The position numbers and the translations under genes were made by a program. From positions 1,364,001 through 1,428,000 of the forward strand of contig JAWZSP010000004.1 in NCBI GenBank assembly GCA_034401135.1: DNA of 64,000 nucleotides, given 5' to 3'. Shown here piece after piece: positions 45,908 to 56,889 of this stretch; position 1 is the stretch's first letter; every line of letters starts with the position of its first letter. The notes beneath the pieces were generated by a model that was given only the letters and a program-made list of their open reading frames with translations, ran no database searches and had not been told where the DNA came from. Origin of the DNA: Volutella citrinella. Its lineage: Eukaryota; Ascomycota; Sordariomycetes; Hypocreales; Nectriaceae.

Positions 45908-47237
45908 TCACTGCGCTGGCGCCTTGCGCTTGCCCTTGCGACTGGCCGTCATTAACTTCAGTTCAAGCGGCCAATAGCCCTTGGTCTTGCTGCTGTACGA
46001 TGCCCGAGGTCTCATATCAAGCTTCTGTCTACACATGGGGCATTTTCCTTTGGTTGCCTCGACGATTAATGACGAGTGCAGACATTGTGCACAGTAGAGG
46101 TGGCCTAGCATGAGATTAGAAAGGGCCTTTCGATTGCGGGGATTCTGGTGAGGGCAAGCTGAACGTACCACAGTGGGTGACGGTTAGGGCTGTCACGTCG
46201 TCCATGCAAATGACGCACTGAAACGCAGACAGTTTGACACGGTTATCCTCTTCGGGCTTCTTCAGTTCCTCGGGCACGTCGTTGGCCTCAGTCAAGTCGA
46301 TGGCAGCGACGTCGTCGGATTGGGGCTCGGCGCTGGGGGCTATTTTAGGGCGGGCATGCTCGAAAAAATCGTCGTCGATATCGACAGGCTTGACGTCCCT
46401 CGGGAGCGCAAAGGAGGCATCGCTGGGGGAGGTCCTGCGTCGCTTGTTCGAGTGCATGGCATCGTGAGCAGGCACTGCATCGCCGGAGCGTCGACGGGTA
46501 GTTGGGGCCATCGATTCAGAGAACGAGCTACCAGGGCTGTCGAAAAGGCTATCGAAGGTGTCGTGGGTATTGTTTGTTGTCTGGGAGTCGCCAGCGGCGG
46601 TTGAGGAGGTAAGGTCAGTCGTTGACCGTTGGAGGTTCGGGTTCGAAGCGCAGGCAGAGGGGTGGCGTGGGGCCGAGGCCGGGATGCCAGGGTCGGAGGC
46701 GGCGGGAGCCTGCGGTCGCTGCGGGCGATACGGACTGGGACTCGGTTGTCGCCGGGATGGGCTGCGGCCAAATGTCGGGCGGGCAGTGAATGAAGGATAA
46801 CTCGAGGGTGAGGAGAACTCTTCGTTGACCAGAGCAGCCAAGAACGGATCGTTTGTGAGGGGAGAAGCGGCGGCGCGAGCAGCTGCGTGGACGGCGGATT
46901 GGTGTCGGTGTCGAGGCAGGCGGAGGGAGTCGGGCCAGAAGTCGTCGAGGCCGTCGTTGTGCAATAGCGATGATGGCGATGACGAGTGTGCGGTCGGACG
47001 CCTGCGCGAGGGGGTTGAGATGTGAGAGGGCGAAAGGCCTGGGAGAGGGCCAGAGGCAGCGGGTGGCGAAGAGTGAAGCGACGCTTGCTCAGCAGCAGTG
47101 CCTGCATGTGCCTGAGCCGGAGCCGTCTGTGCCTGCGCCTGTGCCTGCGGCGCTTGTGTGTGCCTCTGTGCCCGTCCCATTGGCGTGGGCTGGGACCCGA
47201 CGGCGCGGTCGGCGGGCGAGACCAGTCGAGTCGTCAT
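45908..47237 (-). CDS. slx8: Slx8-like SUMO-targeted ubiquitin ligase (RING)
   Basis: Nuclear RING E3 that, with an Rfp/Slx5-type partner, ubiquitinates SUMO-modified proteins and guards genome stability. Exons 47237-46169 and 46104-45908 across a 64-nt intron (GTACGT donor, GCTAG acceptor) give 421 aa. The intron cuts the RING after CVICMDDVTALTVTHC and G|GHLYCAQCLHSS resumes it. The ligands read C-x2-C, C-x-H, C-x2-C, C-x2-C (CPMC), a complete C3HC4 set. Just before the RING is AAIDLTEANDVPEELKKPEE, a hydrophobic-acidic stretch that resembles a SUMO-interacting motif and is typical of fungal Slx8. The N-terminal 280 residues are Ser/Pro/Ala-rich and disordered. The tail GKRKAPAQ is basic. 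A 34-codon uORF ends on the start codon. It is divergent from MIP1. Confidence 0.85.
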
Positions 47238-47338
47238 TGAGATGGCAATGGGCGGCGGACGGTTTGCCGTCGTCCAGAAGAGGGCTGCGTTGTCTGTTGA
47301 TGGGAACGGCGACCAGCGAACGTTAGAAGCCGACGCAT
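47234..47338 (-). promoter_or_regulatory. uORF ending on the slx8 start codon
   Basis: ATG at 47338 opens 34 codons and stops at a TGA (47236-47234) that overlaps the slx8 ATG as ATGA. If it lies in the transcript, slx8 would depend on leaky scanning or reinitiation. Confidence 0.4.
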
Positions 47339-49378
47339 TTGAGGGGGCGAACGGGGTGGTGGGTGGTTTTGGTGGTGGTGGTGGAGAGCGCGCAAGATGA
47401 GCTAGGTCGGCTAGCAGGACTCCAAGAAAATGGAGCGAGTGGGAGAGGGAGGTGAACAAGAAGGAAGATGAGAAATGAAAAGAAATGAAAAGGAGGACAA
47501 GGCACAGAGTTTGCGCACGAGCGATTCCTGTCTATATCTAACCTTGCAGAAGACGCGAGACAAGCGAGTCCATCAAGAAGAAACTGTGGTCCATTGTTTA
47601 TGTTGTGGGCAGTACAAACGACCCTTCCCGTGGGAGGCGGCGTTGCGCCAACGCCTACCACAGCGAGCAGTAGCACCCGACCCGACACGGGGCGCGCTGG
47701 CTCTGTTGGTAACAGTGGAGCGGACTGGATGGCAGTGGAGGCGTGGGCGGTTTTGGCAGAAGGAGAGGCTGTCTTGCTGGGCCCTCGGCCTGTTCTGGGT
47801 CTGTGGCAGACCGCTGGCTGCTGGGTGTGCACTGCTCACGGGGACTGAGAGTGGCAAAAAAGCGCCGTGAAGCAGTAAACGATGGGAAATTACCGGCACA
47901 GGCAGGAGAAAGACAGTCCTGGATCAGGGTCCCGAAACTTGCACCCAGTTTGCCAGACCGCCAGCAGCTACCAGGAATGAATGGTGCAGGAAAACAAAGG
48001 GCGCGTGGAGGTGTGCGGCGTCGGAGGGTTTTATCAGAGGCTCGGATGACAGTGGAAAGCATATTACCGCCAGGGTGCCGACTGGTAGCACTTGAGGACG
48101 ACAGCGTATGACTACTACTACCTTGCAAGACACAGCAAGCCCTTGGGTATGGACGCAAACCATCAATTACCGGATTGGCGTTGTCAGGCGATTGATTGAT
48201 GAGGGGTGAAGCGCTTGGGTTACGGACCAGTCCCTGGTTCGCTGTCCCGGAAACATGCGCCGACAAGCCCGGCGGCTGCATGCCGGCGTTTGACAAGCCA
48301 ACGATGGATGCATGTTTCTGCAAGAGGGGGTGGGCGGATTATGCCGTGCTCCTACATGAAAACGCTACTGATTCCAAGCTTCTCAACAGGCTCCATCAAG
48401 ATTGATCGGGATCCCAACTCGCCCGAGGCATGAGTAACTTTACAGCAGAGGTTGCCTGCCAGCTGTCCCAGCCGACCCATCACCCAGTTGAGACTCCGTA
48501 CTCCTAGTAGTAATCGGTACTTCAGGCTGATGTAGCATAGCCACTGGGCGTTACTTGTCTCCTGAAGCTGCAAGAGCCTCCTCAACATCATGACCGGGTT
48601 ATATTATTTTCTCGTCACAAAACGCCGAGGGATATGCACTAGCATTACCCCAAAAAGGCCACAGTCGATCCTGTCGACCGCGGAACCCAGCCAGGGCCCA
48701 ATCGACACCTGCCCGTGCCCAACATGAGATCACAATGCTGAGGTCGAGCTTTATGTACCGTCATTCTGCCAGCGCAGCATGGTATTTGCTTCTATGTCAC
48801 TCACGGCACACATTGAATCACGTGCATCTAAAGTGTCTGCATCGAGTGCTTACGAGCGAGTGGTGCTGTCGAGAGTCCCTGAGGGCTGAGGATAGTCGCT
48901 GGAGATCTACGCAAATAATCTTCCTCAATACGGATGCTAGTAGTAATGGTTCTTTCTCTGGCACATAAAACGACAGTTGTAACCGAATTCAACCACGAAT
49001 TCCGTCCGGCAGATGCCCCCATCACCATATCCAGCAACCGGATGATGCAAATACAGACCTCTCATTGGCCCATCTCTGGCGACCTGGCACTCCACTCTGC
49101 CTTGTCTGCCCCTCATCAACTCAAGCAGTTCCCCACTTTGGTCCCATAATTGAACCCACTTCCGTCATTGGCTTGAAGAGCGGCTTGGGTGCCAAGGGTA
49201 CCCGCACGCCCCCTAACCAAATTGTGCAGAGAAATGCGACAAACGCCAAATTCGTCGCGAGCTCATCCAACGTCACGCACGATAACCACTGTCTCGCCCC
49301 AACTCCATCCCGGACCATCCGCGACGCTTAATCTCACATCGCCTGCGCATTCGTTATGCCGCCTCGGCTCTGCTAGCC
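47238..49378. other. gene-free divergent region slx8/mip1
   Basis: About 2.1 kb between two divergent starts. Several overlapping frames (the longest about 220 codons on the minus strand at 47655-48323) lack a domain and a coding-like start, so I do not call them. Upstream ORFs near both genes are listed separately. Confidence 0.45.
49356..49376 (+). promoter_or_regulatory. uORF two bases before the mip1 start
   Basis: ATG at 49356 encodes MPPRLC and stops at TAG (49374-49376); the mip1 ATG follows after only two bases (TAG CC ATG). Such spacing would matter for initiation if the transcript starts upstream. Confidence 0.4.
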
Positions 49379-52300
49379 ATGATCTCTCCCGCCGTTGGCC
49401 ATTTACGGCGGCACGGCACGGCCAGCTTCATCCGAATCGCCCGCCACCAGGCCTTCCGTCGCCACGCCTGGCGAGCCCATGTGCGCTGGTTGGCGGCTGT
49501 CGCAAACGCCTCGCTGAAACAGCAACAGACTCTCGCCCGTACGATTGCATGCCCCCCCATATTCAAAGACTCTATCTCGCCTTTGGACCTGTTTGATCTG
49601 ATGTCTGGCCCTTAGTTCCCTCCCAAGCTCGACACAGCGAGATTGGCGTCCAGCAGCTGAGCTCCCATGTCTTCGACCAAATCTTCGTGGACGGCTGCGA
49701 GCCCGCGCCAAAAGAACTCGTCGAACTTGCCAAGGATCATTTGCGCCGACACGACCTACTTGGAAAGAACACGGACAAGTCCGACCCCATCGCATTCGAT
49801 CTTCCTCCACTACAGGGTCGCACCCTCGATGAGCATTTCCATCGCCTCGGCGTCGACTGCGCAGAGCCATACTTGTCTGACGCTAAGAAGTTTGCCCGAG
49901 CGAATCCCCCCCCGAAGCCGCGGAAATGGATCCGCCAGAGTGGCTGGACCAAGTACTATCCCGACGGACGTACTGAAAAAGTTGACGCGCCCGACGAGAC
50001 GATGCTCTGCTTCGATACCGAAGTCATGTGGAAGGAGAGCCCATTTGCCGTCATGGCTTGCGCAGCTGGACCTACTGCCTGGTATGCATGGCTCTCCCCG
50101 TGGCTCCTGGGCGAATCTAGCAACGACCGCCACTTGATCCCCCTCGGCGATCCCACCATTCCTCGAGTTGTTGTCGGCCACAATGTCGGTTTCGATCGCG
50201 CTCGAATTTTGGAAGAGTACGATGTGAAGCAAACCAAGAACGCCTTTATGGATACCATGTCGCTTCACGTTGCTGTCAACGGCATGTGCTCCCAGCAGCG
50301 ACCGACCTGGATGAAAGCCAAGAAGAACCGGGAGCTGAGAGAGCGTGTCGCCAGCCAGACAGAGGATCATGCGCTCGCTGAGCTTCTAAGCAATAAAAGT
50401 ATGCACGATGAAGAAGAACTCTGGGTTGAGCGAAGTTCGGTCAACTCTCTGCGCGATGTGGCCAAGTTCCATCTCAACGTCACCATCGACAAAGCCATTC
50501 GAGATGATTTTGGAGAATTGAACCGCGACGGCATCATGGCCAAACTAGATGAACTCATGGATTACTGTGCCGCCGATGTCTCCATCACCCACCGGATTTA
50601 TCAGATTGTCTTTCCGAATTTCCTCCAGGTCTGCCCGCACCCGGTCAGCTTCGCCGCCCTGCGGCATCTCTCCTCTGTCATTCTCCCAGTCAACAAGTCA
50701 TGGGATGCGTACATCACCAACGCCGAGGCCACCTACCAGAAACTTTCCGCCGCTGTCCAGGAGCGGCTAATCGGACTTACCGAGAAGGCCCTCGAGATAA
50801 AGGACGACGCCGAGGCATGGCAAAACGATCCCTGGATGAAACAGCTGGATTGGTCTGGCCAGGAAATAAAAATGGTCAAGGGAAAGCGTAAAAACGACCC
50901 ACCGCGTCCAGCCGCCAGGCAGAAAAAGCCCGGCATGCCAAAGTGGTACAAGGACCTTTTCCAGAAGAATGATGCCCCTATCAACATCACTGTGCGCACT
51001 CGGATTGCGCCCCTCCTTCTGAAGCTTTGCTGGGATGGCCATCCACTGGTATGGTCCGACAAATTTGGGTGGACTTTCAGCGTACCTACAGGCGAAACCG
51101 CCAAGTACATTGGGAAGCAGATGGTCCCATGCACATTTGACGATTCCGAACCCGTTCTGTTGGGTGATCGGCAGCATGTCTACTTCAAGCTGCCTCACAA
51201 GGATGGGCCCACGGCTCGTTGTGTTAACCCAATGGCCAAGGGATACTTGTCATATTTCGAAAACGGCACTCTATCCTCCGAATACCCATATGCCAAGGAG
51301 GCACTGGAAATGAATGCTTCGTGTTCTTACTGGATCAGCGCGCGGGACAGAATCCGATCGCAGATGGTGGTCTACGAAGAAGATCTTGCGCCCGGCAAGC
51401 GCCGCAAGAGTAAGGCGAGCGTGGCCAAGAGTAACGGCTTCATCCTGCCGCAAATCATTCCAATGGGCACAATTACACGACGAGCCGTCGAGAATACCTG
51501 GCTCACGGCCAGCAATGCCAAGAAGAACCGGGTGGGGTCCGAGTTAAAGTCGATGGTCAAGGCTCCTGAAGGGTATTCCTTCGTCGGAGCCGACGTTGAC
51601 TCGGAGGAGCTGTGGATTGCAAGTCTTGTTGGTGATGCAACATTCAAGTTGCACGGCGGAAATGCCGTTGGCTTCATGACTCTCGAGGGTACCAAGGCCG
51701 CTGGCACAGATCTGCACTCGCGCACGGCGTCCATCCTGGGTATCACGAGAAACGATGCCAAGGTCTTCAACTACGGTCGTATCTATGGAGCTGGCTTGAA
51801 GTTTGCAGCAACATTGCTGCGACAGTTCAACCCTAACCTTTCCGAAAAGGAGACCACTGTCACGGCCGGCAAGCTCTATGCCAACACCAAGGGCACAAAG
51901 ACGAATCGCAAGCTGCTCTACAAGCGACCCTTCTGGCGCGGAGGCACCGAGTCGTTTGTGTTCAACAAGCTCGAGGAGTTCGCCGAGCAGGAGAGGCCGC
52001 GGACACCCGTTCTCGGCGCTGGAATCACCGAGGCGCTCATGAGCCGCTTTATCAACAAGGGCGGCTACCTGACCTCCCGCATCAATTGGGCAATCCAGTC
52101 CTCGGGCGTTGACTACCTCCACCTTCTGATTGTGGCCATGGACTACCTGATTCGAAGGTTCAGCCTGGATGCTCGCCTGTCCATCACCGTACACGATGAG
52201 ATTCGGTACCTGGTGAAGAACGAGGACAAGTACCGCGCTGCGCTCGCCCTCCAGGTCGCTAATCTCTGGACTCGAGCCATGTTTGCCCAGCAAGTTGGCA

Positions 52301-52860
52301 TCAACGACTTGCCTCAATCTTGTGCCTACTTTTCCGCAGTTGACATCGACCACGTCCTACGGAAGGAGGTTGATATGGACTGTATTACACCCAGCCATCC
52401 GACACCCATTGCCCCTGGCGAGAGCCTGGACATTGTGACGCTTCTGGATAAGGGTGACGAAGCCAGGCTGGACCCTGACATTGTCCCCGACCCGAAGCAC
52501 GCTCCCAAGCTGGATCACATCAAGTACACCCCCCGAGTGCCCGTGATGCAGGGCCTTGACAGCCAAACCGGCGAGTCCCTCGCCTTCCTCAAGGCTCAAA
52601 TTGTCAGCAGTGACCAGGAGCTGCGAGACATCATCAAAGACGTTCAGAAAGTCAAGGCCAAGGACAAGCCGATGAGCAAGCGAGCGCTGCAGGGTACCAT
52701 TCCCTACAGATCACAGCCACAACTGGTACCGATGGAGGAGCCCATGTCTGTGGCCGAGGCAATGGGAGCGAACCGGCGTGCCAGCTTCGAGGCGGCCAAG
52801 AACAAGTGGCAATGGACCCGACCTTCCACCAGGCACCCTCGACCCATCTCAAGGCTTTGA
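49379..52860 (+). CDS. mip1: mitochondrial DNA polymerase gamma (Mip1)
   Basis: Family A replicase of mitochondrial DNA with a 3'-5' proofreading exonuclease. Exons 49379-49538 and 49616-52860 are joined across a 77-nt intron (GTACGA donor, CCCTTAG acceptor), giving 1134 aa. The long exon alone has no start, and its frame is closed by a TGA at 49594. The first exon supplies a classic presequence (MISPAVGHLRRHGTASFIRI and on), rich in Arg/His and free of Asp/Glu for over 50 residues. Exonuclease motifs: LCFDTEVMWKES near residue 187 and VVVGHNVGFDRARI. Polymerase motif A GADVDSEELWIASL near 708, motif B-type YGRIYGAGLKFA, motif C ITVHDEIRYLV near 912. A polar C-terminal extension of about 180 residues follows, as is usual for fungal Mip1. 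It is divergent from slx8. Confidence 0.96.
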
Positions 52861-53924
52861 GGGGACTACACCTCTCACCCTTATAATTCACCTCTGAAAT
52901 ATTTCGACGTTTTTCTTTCTTTTGTTTGCTGCCGTTGATGCGGTTGTAAGATATTGGATATTGGATATTGGCTGCTACATCCCTTGACGATTATGCATCA
53001 CTGTATAATAGTGTACTGTATTATATTTGGGGGGGGCTGGGAAGGATGACGGCCTGTATTTGACGGGGTGAAGCTGGCGGTGGTGCATTGTATGGCGTTT
53101 GAGCATGTTGAAAGGGATCCGGGAATGACCCTAATGATGCTGTACTGGGCATAACCGCTTCGATTGAATAATGAACGGCCTATATGTACCCAATGTAACA
53201 TGAAACACCTCGGTGCTCAAGTCCCCCGTGCTGGTGACATGTTGGACCCATGCGCTTCGGAGCTCCCTGGCCGAACTCCTCGATTCGGTGCCCGCGGATG
53301 CAAGTACAGGAGAGCGCAGGCCTCTGTTGGCACCAGTGGCCAAGTGGGCGCCTATCAAAGGGCGTGCGGGAGTACTGAGGCCTGAGCGTCCCTGCTGCAC
53401 CATTCGTGTCAAATTGGGTCCCTGGCTCCGGGGTGGCACTGGGTGTGGGTTAGTGCGATCCTAGTGGGCGACTAGGGGCCGTCGGATGGCAAACAAGCTC
53501 ATCTCGCAGGCCTGATGACGAAACACTTTGGTGGGCTGTTGCTATACCCCGCCAGTTTTAAGGCCATCCGTCGATCCGTCTCCATCCCGGGCCGTCTCTC
53601 GTCATCATCCCTCGCCCAAGCTTCTCCTCCTCAACATCTCCAACGAGGCGCCCGATTGACCAGACCCCTCCTCGGCCGTGTCACCACTGAAGCCGGCTTG
53701 CCCTTCGCTCGTTTCCCAATCCACGGCTCATAGCGTTCCTTCTACAGCTTGCCACTCCGCTTTGGACTTCTTCATTCGGCTCCTCAACCAATATCCAGAA
53801 CCGCCCTCTTGCTGGCAAGAGTACCACTTGCAGGGCAAGATTTGTGACACATCAGCCGCCATTGACACCCCCGCCGGAACAGTGAGGCTCCAGCGACCAC
53901 GTCCCAGACGCACACCAGGACACG
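52861..53924. other. gene-free spacer mip1 to Ybp-type gene
   Basis: Tandem plus-strand spacer of about 1.06 kb. It holds a three-copy GATATTG run near 52951-52970, a G-run near 53029, and the leader/promoter of the next gene. No gene recognised. Confidence 0.45.
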
Positions 53925-55779
53925 ATGGTGACGACGGAGGAAGCCATCAAACGGCTCCGAGAGACACGCCCACCCGCCACCGACGGCTTCACTTATCTCA
54001 CCATTATCGAGACGCTTCTGACGCCGGAGCTCCTGCCCGCCCTACACGAAATCCTCGAAGATGCAGAAATCACAAAGGACATTGGCTGGGACCTGGTGGA
54101 GATGCTGATCGCTGTGCCTGGCAGCGGCGCATGCCTCGAGACCATCGCCCGCTTGGGCAACCCGCGCGAGGTCATTCTCAAGGTGCTTGAGGTGCTCGAC
54201 TCGAACTCTGAGTCGTCGGAAGCGGGTGACGCCCAGGCCAACGCCAAGTTCATCACCCTCCTCGGCATGCTGAGCGTGCTGCACCGCCGCCTGCAGGTCA
54301 AGGCGCCCTCGCGCTTCCTGCACTCGACGCTCCAGGCCGTCTACCGCGCATACGACCCGCGTGGTGCCGGGGCCACTGCCGCTGTCGTCGAATTGGTGCG
54401 CTCGCTGTCCGGCAGGAAGCGCCCGCCGCTTCCGACGCGGCAATCGAGCACAAGGCTTGAGACGCCGTTCCAGGAGAGCGACGACTCGAAGAGCGCGCCG
54501 GACCCGGAGGCTGAGGGCGTGGATGAGGCGGAACACGAGGTTGTGGAACGGATGTTGCGGTCCTTTGTTACGTGCATCCTTGAGGCGTATGTCAACTCGA
54601 ACAGTCTGGAGTGGGCGTCGAGGTTGCTGGAGTACTCTGCTCCCGAACGCATCGTGAGCAGACGGCCCACCATGTTGCAAGCCTTTAAGGATGTCGAGGA
54701 GCTAGCAGCAATGGATGCGCTCGTTGGACAACTAGTGGTAAGTCCCATGCTACCCGGACCTACCCCATGCCTTCTTTTCCTAACGCACACTGGTGTAGCT
54801 TGTTGCAAATGACCTTGGCTTATCACGGCTGTCTGCCTCGGAGGTCAAGGACATCTTCACAGGGCCTATAAGCGAGAATCCCCTATCAGTGGAACCTGAC
54901 TCGGGTGACCCCAAGGCAACCAAGCTGTCGACGGGCGGTTTTCTGTGCTTTACGGCCTACCGAATGTTTGCCTCTGACATTTTCGATGCCGACTATAGCC
55001 AGCCCGATCTGTACCTTTTCCCTGACCACCGTGACCTACTGAAGAAGTTCTTTGGAGAAGACCCTCAAAGCCGCATCATGGGGAACCCGGGCACCGTCGA
55101 GGCTCTCATCGTGATAGCCCTATGGTTGCACGACAAGAGCCATATGATCCGCACTGGGAGCGAGAAGGAGGCCAATTTCATGTCATACCACCATCTGCTG
55201 ACTCTCGTTTCCGTCTTCCACCCGGGTCTCCGCGTACGCAATGCGGCAACGGTCATGGCCGGTACCATCCTGCACGCCGACCCGGATGAGAGCGATAGGC
55301 TCAGCATTCTCGAGGACCTGCTGGAGAACTGCATGTTCTCGTCCCTGCAGGCTTGCGCCGTCACATGGCTCCGCGAGGAGATTATCGCGGCGCGCAAGAC
55401 ACCCGGCTCTTCCGCCAAGGCGCGCTTCGCCAACCCGGAACTCTTCGAGGCACTGCAGTACACGCTGTTCCAGGACCTCGTGTACCTGAACGAGGCGGAC
55501 CCCATCGCACTTTACGAATACTGGACGCAGAACGCGCCGTTCCACCTGCAAGTGGCCAACTTTGCGCTGTTCCTCTTCGGCGCCAACTACAGGGACGTTG
55601 CGCCGGCGGGCATGGCGGCGGCCGTAGAGCACCGGTACGTGAATCCGCTGCTGGACGCGGCCAAGAGATTGAAGGAGGCGGTGGAGAAGAAGGAGGTCCA
55701 GGGCGAGGGTTCCGATGACGATGTGTTGATGCAGCTGAGCATACTGATAGATGCCCTGGGGCGAGTGCAATTGCAATAA
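53925..55779 (+). CDS. Ybp1/Ybp2-type protein (YAP1-binding/kinetochore family)
   Basis: Helical-repeat protein that I place in the fungal Ybp family (Pfam Kinetochor_Ybp2). In yeast, Ybp1 binds the oxidative-stress factor Yap1 and Ybp2 acts at kinetochores. Exons 53925-54737 and 54799-55779, joined in phase 0 across a 61-nt intron (GTAAGT donor, GTGTAG acceptor), give 597 aa. The N-terminal half contains YLTIIETLLTPELLPALHEI, WDLVEMLIAVPGSGACLETI and GNPREVILKVLEVL, the family signature. An acidic linker near residues 185-205 separates it from the second helical half (FMSYHHLLTLVSVFHPGLRV, TWLREEIIAARK). There is no catalytic motif. Which paralogue role applies here is not visible from sequence. 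Confidence 0.8.
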
Positions 55780-56889
55780 AGCTCGTTACCATTGCGTGGC
55801 GTGGGATCTGAAACAGATGTATGACCTCATGATACAACGGAGGGAGATGGTCAAACGGTCTACACCGAGAATAAGAGCTATGGACACTTTAATCCGACCG
55901 ATTCGCCGACTGAGCGGCTGTGACAGCGCCGTATTTGAGCATCGCCCGAGAAAGGAGTTATCATATCAATAGAGATTCACGTCGACGCAGCACTACCCTA
56001 AGCCCGCGACGAAGGCTTGCCAAGGTGCACCTTTCTAAGCTAGCTCCTAATTGTAGAAAACGTATCGCTTGCAGCTGCATTTTTAATTAAATTCATTTTC
56101 CTCCTCATTTTCCTGGGGCTTCGATTGCCACATTCGAGCTGTCGAGAGCTGATGTTATACATCGTGCTTCATTGGCCCAGGGAAAATTAGACATCAGCTT
56201 GAGGGTAGGGAGCACAGGCACTATCCATGACCACACAGAGCATTAAAGCATACCTGCCCCCCAGCGCTAGAAACAGACCGCCAGATTGAAGGGCGTTGCA
56301 AATGCTTGATTGTGTGGTCGCGCAGTCTGCTGATTGCTTCAGTCTTCACATGAGACAGGCGCAAGGATATTTGAAGGTTTCGTAATTAGTGGTGACTATG
56401 CCAAGAGGGAAGAAGGCAGGGGAGTAGGAGCAATAAGAAATTGAGGGCGAAGAGCTTAGTGCTCCTACGTCAGTGCTGAGACATACCTAGGCTCGGTCCT
56501 AACGGTCTGGTGGTGACATCACGATTCACCGGCGCCACGGCCGATGCCCGATTCGGACGGCAAGTCGGTAATTTCCAGACAGATAGCATGTGCTAGCAAC
56601 GCAAGCAGTCGCGATCGCGGTAGTACGCGGTTTGGTGACATTCCCTCCCACCTTCGTGCTGCAGCGTCGAAAGCCAAACCTAGCATCATTATCAATTTTT
56701 CGGCAATAAGCCCAGCAATGCCGCATCAGCGCAATAGCTTTGTGCTCGAGTAGGCCGGGCTACCTCTGCCTTCAGCATCAGTGAACCTGTCCGGTTCCTC
56801 CGGGCTCCATCAACCACGAGCAAACACTGGGAGCTATCTGACCCGACGATCCCGACAGACGGAACCCTTTCTGGAGCCAAACGCCTAAC
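55780..56889. other. gene-free spacer
   Basis: About 1.1 kb of tandem plus-strand spacer with AT-rich patches near 56080-56100. It should contain the 3' end of the Ybp-type gene and the promoter of the glycosyltransferase gene. Nothing else recognised. Confidence 0.45.

Noticed and set aside
47655..48323. 222-codon minus-strand frame between slx8 and mip1
   Set aside because: No recognisable domain, cysteine/serine/proline-rich shadow-like composition, and heavy overlap with other equally long frames.
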